Source of the DNA: Aquipseudomonas alcaligenes
GTDB lineage: Bacteria > Pseudomonadota > Gammaproteobacteria > Pseudomonadales > Pseudomonadaceae
Assembly (NCBI RefSeq): GCF_900156545.1
Contig: NZ_FTNW01000003.1
Location: 1-64,000 of the forward strand
DNA: 64,000 bases
Reading direction: 5' to 3'
In this document: one piece after another, positions 58,085-64,000 of the stretch
Numbering within the stretch: the stretch's first letter is position 1
Layout of the letters: each line of letters opens with the position of its first letter
Made by a program: the position numbers and the translations under genes
The notes under the pieces: model-generated
Seen by the model: the letters and a program-made list of their open reading frames with translations, nothing else
What the model was told of the DNA's origin: nothing
Databases searched by the model: none

Positions 58085-59866
58085 ATGTCGCATAACAAGA
58101 GCAAGATAGCGCTGGCAGTCGGGATAGGAATCTGGGGGATGCAGGCCCAGGCCTTCGAGATCGATACCGGGCCCAATGTCACCACCTCGCTGGAGAGCGT
58201 CGCCGAGTTCACCTCGGTGTATCGCACCTCCTCGCCCGAGCGCATCGAGCGCGGCGGGCAGAACATCTTTGCCAACAACAACGATGGCAGCGAGTACTAC
58301 GACACCGGTTTCGTCTCCAACGAGTTCAAGTTGACGTCCGAGCTGCACGTGCGCACCGAGCAGGATGGCCTGTTCGTGCGCGGCACCGCCTGGTACGACA
58401 CCCAGATCATGGACAACGATCCCAGCGGGGATCGCTTCGCCACCCACAACACCGACAGCGACGAGCGCTACCCCTCGGACCTGCGCAACCGCGCCGGCCA
58501 TCGTGCGCGCCTGCTCGACGCCTACCTCTACACCAACCGCTATGCCGGCGAGATGCCCTACAGCCTGCGTTTCGGCCGCCAGGTGATCAACTGGGGCGAG
58601 GGCATCTACTACGCCGACGGCATCAACGTGATCAACCCGGTGGACATCGGCCGCGTGGTGTTGCCCAACGCCAGCCTGAAGGACGCGCTGCTGCCGACCA
58701 ACATGATCTCCGGTCAGCTCGGCCTGACCGATGCCTTCAACATCGAGGCCTTTTACGGCCTGGAGTGGAAAGGCCACGAGCTGATTCCCACCGGCGCCTT
58801 CCTCAACAACCAGGACTACTTCGGCAAGGGCAGCAACGGCGTGCTGGTGGACCTGCGCAGCGAGCTGGGCGACCTGGCCGAGCTGGTGCCGGGGCTCAAT
58901 GGCGAGAACGGCATCGTCGCTGGCGCTCGTTACGGTAGCGCCCATGATGCCCGCGACGATGGCCAGTTCGGCGTGGCCATGCGCTACCTGGCGGAGGACT
59001 GGAACAACACCGAGTTCAGCCTCTATTACCTCAACTACCACAGCAAGGTGCCCTTCCTGCGCATCCAGAAGGGCCGCTCCTTTGCCTGCAGCACCGGCCA
59101 GGCCGGACAGTTCAGCGGGCTCTGTGGCCTCGGGCTCGACGCCACGGTGGATGGCCTGGCCCTGCTCGACAGCACCTACTACGACTTCGTCTACCCCGAG
59201 GACATCCGCCTGTTCGGCCTCAGCGTGTCCGGCACCGTGGGCGACACCAGCCTGGCGGGCGAGCTGACCTACCGGCCCAATGCGCCGCTCGAGCCGTCGA
59301 TGATCTATGAGCTGGAGACCCTGGCCGGCAGTGCCCTGGGCGGTGGCGGCGCCAGCGGTGGCAGCATCGACCTGGGCGAGTTCGGCGACGGCTCGGCCAA
59401 CGACCCACGGCGCAGCATCGACCTGTACAAGCGTGACGAGCTGTATACCGGCTCGGTCTCGGCCATCCACAGCTTCGGCCCGGTGGTCGGCCTGGACGAC
59501 CTCATCGTGCTGGGCGAGGCGGCCTTCAACCATGTACCGGGCAGCCTGCTGGACTCGGTCAACTACGAGTACCTGGATTCCTTTGCCTGGGGCTACACGC
59601 TGAACGTCTCCGGCCTGATCCAGGACGTCAAGCCGAACTTCGACCTGTTGCCGGCCATCACCTTCCGCCAGGACGTCTCCGGCACCTCGCCCTCGCTCAA
59701 CGAGAACTTCATCCAGGGGCGCAAGTCGGCCACCCTCGAACTGGGTGCCAAGTACGGCCAGAAGCTGGCCGGCAAGCTGGCCTACACCTCGTTCTGGGGC
59801 GCGCGCAAAGACAACGCGCTGATCGACCGCGACCACGTCGCCCTCAATGTCTCCTACTCCTTCTGA
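58085..59866 (+). CDS. DUF1302 outer-membrane protein
   Basis: The 593-aa protein has a signal peptide ending MQAQA and a beta-strand-rich body, including GFVSNEFKLTSELHVRT and RFGRQVINWGEGIYYADG, ending with VALNVSYSF, a typical barrel C terminus. DUF1302 proteins are found with DUF1329 partners in clusters for uptake or use of hydrophobic compounds such as terpenes, sterols and fatty compounds. The DUF1329 gene follows after 14 bases and the ceramidase follows that, so a role in sphingoid base or ceramide handling is likely. It may be the counterpart of P. aeruginosa sphA, but I could not confirm that. Confidence 0.8.
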   Translation: MSHNKSKIALAVGIGIWGMQAQAFEIDTGPNVTTSLESVAEFTSVYRTSSPERIERGGQNIFANNNDGSEYYDTGFVSNEFKLTSELHVRTEQDGLFVRGTAWYDTQIMDNDPSGDRFATHNTDSDERYPSDLRNRAGHRARLLDAYLYTNRYAGEMPYSLRFGRQVINWGEGIYYADGINVINPVDIGRVVLPNASLKDALLPTNMISGQLGLTDAFNIEAFYGLEWKGHELIPTGAFLNNQDYFGKGSNGVLVDLRSELGDLAELVPGLNGENGIVAGARYGSAHDARDDGQFGVAMRYLAEDWNNTEFSLYYLNYHSKVPFLRIQKGRSFACSTGQAGQFSGLCGLGLDATVDGLALLDSTYYDFVYPEDIRLFGLSVSGTVGDTSLAGELTYRPNAPLEPSMIYELETLAGSALGGGGASGGSIDLGEFGDGSANDPRRSIDLYKRDELYTGSVSAIHSFGPVVGLDDLIVLGEAAFNHVPGSLLDSVNYEYLDSFAWGYTLNVSGLIQDVKPNFDLLPAITFRQDVSGTSPSLNENFIQGRKSATLELGAKYGQKLAGKLAYTSFWGARKDNALIDRDHVALNVSYSF

Positions 59867-59880
59867 TGGCAGGGATCACC

Positions 59881-61236
59881 ATGACTAGAACCGCGTTGAG
59901 CGCTGCGACCCTTCTGTTCGCCCTGCTGCCCCTGGCTGCCCAGGCCAAGGTCAGTGCCGAGCAGGCGGCCCAGCTGGACGGCCCCCTCACGCCCTTCGGT
60001 GCCGAGCGCCAGGGCGACCCCGCCAAGGGCATCCCCGACTGGACGGGTGGCCTGACCCAGGCGCCGGCCGGCTACGGCGGGCCGGGCAGCTTCCATGTCG
60101 ATCCCTTTGCCGGCGAGCAGCCGCTGCGGGTGATCGATGCGCAGAACCTGGCGGCCGACGAGGCCAATCTCAGCCACGGGGTCAAGGCGCTGTTCAAGGC
60201 CTATCCGCAGACCTTCAAGGTGCCGGTCTACCCCAGCCACCGCAGCTTTGCCGCGCCGCAGGAGATCTACGCCAACACCCGGCGCAACGCCGAGCAGGCT
60301 ACCCTGGCCGATGGTGGCAATGGTCTGCAGGGCGCCTATGCCGGCATTCCCTTCCCGATTCCGGCGGACGGTCGCGAGGCGATCTGGAACCACATCGCCC
60401 GCTGGCAGGGGCGCTATATCGACGAGGTGGCCATCACCGCCCAGGTCACCGCCAGCGGCAGCTACTCGATCCTGCGCGAGCGCATCCAGCTGCTGTCCAA
60501 CTACTACAACCCGCAGAAGGACGCCGGCAGCCTGGACAACCAGCTGTACGCCTATGCCAGCGAGCTGTTGCCGCCGTCGCGTGATGTCGGCCGCGCGCTG
60601 CTGGTGCACGAGCCGATCGACCAGGTCGCCGAGCCGCGTTCGGCGTGGATCTACAACCCCGGCCAGCGCCGCGTGCGCCGCGCCCCGACCCTGGCCTACG
60701 ACACGCCGATCGACGGCATCTACGCCGACGACACCGACATGTATAACGGCGCCACCGACCGCTACGACTGGAAGCTGGTCGGCAAGCAGGCGCTGCTGGT
60801 GCCCTACCACAACTATGCGATGGAGCAGCCGGGACGCAAGCTGGAGGAGCTGATCAAGCCGGGGCATCTCAACCCCGACCTGACCCGCTGGGAAATGCAC
60901 CGCGTCTGGGTGGTCGAGGCCACCCTGCGTCCGGGCCAGCGCCATGTGCATGCCAAGCGCCGCTTCTACCTGGACGAGGACAGCTGGTACGCCCTGATGG
61001 TGGAAAACTACGATGCCCGTGGCGAGCTGTGGCACGTCAACCTGGCCTTCAGCAAGAACGCCTACGAGGTGCCGACCATCGCGCCGGTCAACCTGGTGTT
61101 CCATGACCTGATCGCCCGCAGCTATTCGGCCCTGGGCCTGCGCAACAACGAGAAGGCGCCGCGCCAGTTCCTCCTGGCGGCCCCGCCGGAGAGCTACTTC
61201 ACCCCGGCCAGCCTGCGTCGCAAAGGCACGCAGTAA
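59881..61236 (+). CDS. DUF1329 (LolB-like) envelope protein
   Basis: The 451-aa protein has a cleavable signal peptide (TALSAATLLFALLPLAAQA), then the DUF1329 domain with IPDWTGGL and a conserved KLVGKQALLVPYHNYAM segment. It is thought to have a LolB-like lipid-binding fold and to act with DUF1302 barrels. I prefer the ATG at 59881, with AGGG upstream and a clean signal peptide, over the ATG at 59866 that overlaps the previous stop. Confidence 0.8.
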   Translation: MTRTALSAATLLFALLPLAAQAKVSAEQAAQLDGPLTPFGAERQGDPAKGIPDWTGGLTQAPAGYGGPGSFHVDPFAGEQPLRVIDAQNLAADEANLSHGVKALFKAYPQTFKVPVYPSHRSFAAPQEIYANTRRNAEQATLADGGNGLQGAYAGIPFPIPADGREAIWNHIARWQGRYIDEVAITAQVTASGSYSILRERIQLLSNYYNPQKDAGSLDNQLYAYASELLPPSRDVGRALLVHEPIDQVAEPRSAWIYNPGQRRVRRAPTLAYDTPIDGIYADDTDMYNGATDRYDWKLVGKQALLVPYHNYAMEQPGRKLEELIKPGHLNPDLTRWEMHRVWVVEATLRPGQRHVHAKRRFYLDEDSWYALMVENYDARGELWHVNLAFSKNAYEVPTIAPVNLVFHDLIARSYSALGLRNNEKAPRQFLLAAPPESYFTPASLRRKGTQ

Positions 61237-61244
61237 TCGTTACG

Positions 61245-61307
61245 CCCCTCTCCCGCTTGTGGGAGAGGGGCCTGCATCTTCCTGACCCTCTCGTTCACGG
61301 GAGAGGG
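61245..61307. repeat. REP-type palindrome pair
   Basis: CCCCTCTCCC-6-GGGAGAGGGG (61245-61270) and CCCTCTC-8-GAGAGGG (61286-61307) are related to the block at 51456. It lies in the 227-base gap between the DUF1329 gene and the ceramidase; I see nothing else definite in that gap. Confidence 0.7.
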
Positions 61308-61463
61308 AACCTGACGCTTTTCCACCTTGGGGGTTCGGGCTTGCGGCCTCGCCGCAGGGCGGAGCATTGCCGTCGCAAACCGGGCCGACCGAGAAACCCA
61401 CCGGCTGAGTTCAAGCCACCGATTGCAGTTCTTGCAAGAGCCTCCGGCTCGAGGTGCTGAAAC

Positions 61464-63464
61464 ATGAAAACAAGGAGAATCGCCACACTGCTGCTCGCGT
61501 TTCTGGGCAGCGTTCTGTCCCTGGCCGTCCAGGCCTACAGCGACAACTACCTGATTGGCGTCGGCAAGCATGACGTCACTGGTGCCGCCGCCGAGGTCGG
61601 CATGATGGGCTATGCCGACCCCGCGCAGAAAAGCAGCGGCATCCACAACCGCCAGTACGCGCGTGCCTACATCGTTGCCGAGCCTGGCAGCGAACGCGCG
61701 GTGGTGTTCGTCAACGTGGACGCCGGCGCGCTGTTCCAGTCGGTCAACCAGGCGGTGATCGAGCGTCTGCGTCGGCGCTTCGGCGAGCGCTACAACGAGG
61801 GCAACGTGGTCCTCAGCGCCACTCATACCCACGGCGCCGCCGGCGGTCAGTCGCACTATGCGCTGTACAACGTGACCATCTTCGGCTTCATCAAGGAGAA
61901 CTTCGAGGCCCAGGTGAACGGCATCGTGGCCGCCATTGCCGAGGCGCATGCCAACCTGCAGCCCGGCCATGTGCTGGTCAATCGCGGCGAGCTGCACAAT
62001 GCCAGCATCAACCGCTCGCAACCGGCCTACGACAACAACCCGGCCGAGGAGCGTGCCCGCTACGGCACCTCGGTGGACCCGGAGATGATCGTGCTGCGCC
62101 TGCGCCAGGGCGAGCGTGATGCCGGCATGATCAGCTGGTTCGCCGTACACCCGGTGTCGATGAACAAGAGCAACACCCTGCTCACCAGCGACAACAAGGG
62201 CCGCGCCGAGTGGCGCTTCGAGGAGCTGGCCAAGGCCCAGGGCAACCCTGACTTCGTCGCCTCCTTCGCCCAGAGCAACCATGCCGACACCACGCCCAAC
62301 CTCAACCTCGACGGTACCGGCCCGACCCGGGACCAGCTGCGCAACACCGAGATCATCGGCGACCGTCAGTTCGACAAGGCGCTGCAGCTCTACCAGGGGG
62401 CCAGTCAGCAACTGGTCGGTGGTGTCGACTTCCGTCACCAGTACAACGATTACTCGAAAATCCGCGTGCGCCCGGAGTTCGGCGCTGGCCAGTCGCGGCA
62501 GACCTGCAACGCCGCGCTGGGCTATGCCTTCGCCGCCGGCACCGAGGATGGACGAGGGCTGGAGGACGTCGGCGAGGGTACGGTGGAGACCAATCCGCTG
62601 CTCAACCTGATCACCCAGGTGCTGACGCCGCCGACCGAGGCGGATATCGCCTGCCAGGCGCCCAAGCCGATCATCCTTCAGCAAAGCGCGTTCAAACCCT
62701 ACCCCTGGAGTCCCGAGGTGTTGCCCACCTCGATTCTGCGTATCGGCCAGTTCGCCCTGCTGGCGGTGCCCGGCGAATTCACCGTGATGTCCGGCCGGCG
62801 TCTGCGCGAGACGGTGCGCGGGGTGCTGGGCAATGACCAGCTGCTGGTCGTGGCCGGTCTGTCCAATGCCTACGCCGGCTACGTCACCACGGCCGAGGAG
62901 TATGACAAGCAGCATTACGAGGGCGGCTCCACCCATTTCGGACGCTGGACCCTGGCTGCCTACCAGCAGGTGTTCCACGACCTGTCGGTGGCGCTGCGCG
63001 ACCAGCAGGCGGTGATCAATACCCTGGTGCCGCGTGATCTGCGCAACGACCAGCACAACTTCGTCACCGGCGTGGTCTACGACAACCCTCCCGTGGGCAA
63101 ACGCTTCGGCCAGGTGGTCAGCGATGCGAATGCTCAGTACCGCATAGGCGATACGGTGCAGGCGGTGTTCTGGACCGGGCACCCGCGCAACAACCTGCGT
63201 ACCGAGAGCACCTTCCTCGAAGTGCAGCGCAAGGTGAACGGCGCCTGGCAGGTGGTGGCCCGCGACAACGACTGGAGCACCCAGTACCACTGGCTGCGCA
63301 AGGATGGCTTCTGGGGCACCTCGCAGGCCACGCTGCGCTGGACCATTCCCGCCGGAACGCCGGCCGGCGAGTACCGCCTGGTCCACTATGGCGACAGCAA
63401 GGCGCCGGTCACCGGCAGGATCAGCGCCTTCTCCGGCGCCAGCCGCAGCTTCATCGTCCAGTAG
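61464..63464 (+). CDS. cerN: Secreted neutral ceramidase
   Basis: Neutral ceramidase hydrolyses ceramide to sphingosine and a fatty acid. The 666-aa protein has a 24-residue signal peptide ending AVQA. Residues matching the zinc site are H121 (in SATHTHG), H229 (FAVHP), E438 (PGEFTVM) and Y473 (AGYVTT). The C-terminal Ig-like domain is present (TGHPRNNLRTESTFLEV). The catalytic segment reads NHADTTPN: the residue before PN, a serine in the enzymes I know, is T277 here. Its place after the DUF1302/1329 pair and near sphDCB fits a sphingolipid pathway. Confidence 0.9.
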   Translation: MKTRRIATLLLAFLGSVLSLAVQAYSDNYLIGVGKHDVTGAAAEVGMMGYADPAQKSSGIHNRQYARAYIVAEPGSERAVVFVNVDAGALFQSVNQAVIERLRRRFGERYNEGNVVLSATHTHGAAGGQSHYALYNVTIFGFIKENFEAQVNGIVAAIAEAHANLQPGHVLVNRGELHNASINRSQPAYDNNPAEERARYGTSVDPEMIVLRLRQGERDAGMISWFAVHPVSMNKSNTLLTSDNKGRAEWRFEELAKAQGNPDFVASFAQSNHADTTPNLNLDGTGPTRDQLRNTEIIGDRQFDKALQLYQGASQQLVGGVDFRHQYNDYSKIRVRPEFGAGQSRQTCNAALGYAFAAGTEDGRGLEDVGEGTVETNPLLNLITQVLTPPTEADIACQAPKPIILQQSAFKPYPWSPEVLPTSILRIGQFALLAVPGEFTVMSGRRLRETVRGVLGNDQLLVVAGLSNAYAGYVTTAEEYDKQHYEGGSTHFGRWTLAAYQQVFHDLSVALRDQQAVINTLVPRDLRNDQHNFVTGVVYDNPPVGKRFGQVVSDANAQYRIGDTVQAVFWTGHPRNNLRTESTFLEVQRKVNGAWQVVARDNDWSTQYHWLRKDGFWGTSQATLRWTIPAGTPAGEYRLVHYGDSKAPVTGRISAFSGASRSFIVQ

Positions 63465-63575
63465 CCGGCCCGTGCGGTAGTGACGTGCCGCCGCGAAACC
63501 CGCAGAATGCCGACTTTCGCCCCGCCGCCCCGGCGGCCGGGGCCTCGGTCAGTTTCTCGGGTCCTGTGCTGAACT

Positions 63576-64000
63576 ATGCGAATGCGGCTGTTGTTGCTGG
63601 GTGGGGGTAATGCCCTGGGTCAGGCGTTGGTGCGTCAGGGGGCCGAGGAGGACATCGGCTTCCTGGCTCCACGTCCGCCCGAAGGGGGCTGGGACACCGC
63701 CAGCCTGACGTTGCTGCTCGATGAGACCCGCCCCGATGCGGTGATCAACCTGGCCTACTACTTCGACTGGTTCCAGGCCGAAGGATTCGATGCGCAACGC
63801 TTTGCCCGCCAGGAGCGCGCCGTTGAGCGTCTGGCCGAGCTGTGTCAGCACCATGGCGTGATTCTGCTGCAGCCCTCCAGTTACCGGGTCTTCGATGGTT
63901 CGCGGGCTACCGCCTACAGCGAAAAGGACGAACCCGTGCCTCTGGGGCTGCGCGGCCAGGCCCTGCTGCGCATCGAACAGTGCGTGCGTGCGACCTGCCC
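63576..64000 (+). CDS. RmlD-like sugar nucleotide/NAD(P)-binding protein, 3' end missing
   Basis: The frame runs off the window after 141 codons. The N terminus MRLLLLGGGNALGQALV is a Rossmann motif, and DETRPDAVINLAYYFD with the later LLQPSSYRVFDG matches dTDP-4-dehydrorhamnose reductase relatives (RmlD/extended SDR). The start could be 63576 or the second ATG at 63582. Its role cannot be set from this part. Confidence 0.7.
   Translation, partial: MRMRLLLLGGGNALGQALVRQGAEEDIGFLAPRPPEGGWDTASLTLLLDETRPDAVINLAYYFDWFQAEGFDAQRFARQERAVERLAELCQHHGVILLQPSSYRVFDGSRATAYSEKDEPVPLGLRGQALLRIEQCVRATC

Overview
The window is chromosomal DNA of a Pseudomonas-type gammaproteobacterium. It is GC-rich, with strong C/G third-position codon use. 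It carries the rrn-birA-coaX-tRNA-tuf-sec-rpl-rpo-S10-spc-alpha layout typical of that genus, and protein lengths and motifs match P. aeruginosa relatives closely. It is not P. aeruginosa itself: from memory, that species has katA after rplQ, whereas katG is here. The exact species cannot be set from the sequence alone.

Positions 1-34,890 hold the core translation and transcription region, almost all on the + strand. It starts with the end of a 5S rRNA, then birA, coaX and a SPOR-type membrane protein. Next come tRNA-Tyr, tRNA-Gly, tRNA-Thr and tufB; tRNA-Trp, secE and nusG; rplK, rplA, rplJ, rplL, rpoB and rpoC; the str operon (rpsL, rpsG, fusA, tufA); S10 (rpsJ to rpsQ); spc (rplN to rpmJ); and alpha (rpsM to rplQ). 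Good sigma-70 promoters and intrinsic terminators can be read between many of these units. The spc cluster contains a double hairpin followed at once by a promoter between rpsN and rpsH. The two tuf genes encode identical proteins and differ at only five bases, all near the gene ends.

Positions 34,891-44,813 hold stress and maintenance genes: katG with a possible OxyR site, uvrA on the - strand, a YajR-like MFS transporter followed by ssb, and a DUF2946 protein with the copper receptor oprC. The receptor keeps the CxxxM and HxM copper ligands.

Positions 44,814-45,870 are a scrap yard. There is the start of a radical-SAM-type gene cut off after 33 codons, then joined fragments that resemble type I secretion components, then an AT-rich four-helix membrane protein broken by one missing T in a T7 run.

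Positions 45,871-64,000 are an accessory metabolic region that reads as a sphingolipid-use locus. An FMO/SDR pair lies beside a cytochrome c, an FAD lactone-oxidase-like enzyme and a PLP type III protein that match sphD, sphC and sphB, followed by the AraC regulator sphR. Further along are a four-gene - strand operon (FGGY kinase, class II aldolase, HemL-type aminotransferase and a degenerate aldolase-like protein), a divergent TetR regulator, a DUF1302/DUF1329 outer-membrane pair and a secreted neutral ceramidase. Ceramidase would release sphingosine outside the cell, the DUF1302/1329 pair may move it across the outer membrane, and SphDCB would oxidise and cleave it. The kinase/aldolase/aminotransferase operon has no function I recognise and is the best candidate for an undescribed pathway. 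The window ends inside an RmlD-like reductase gene.
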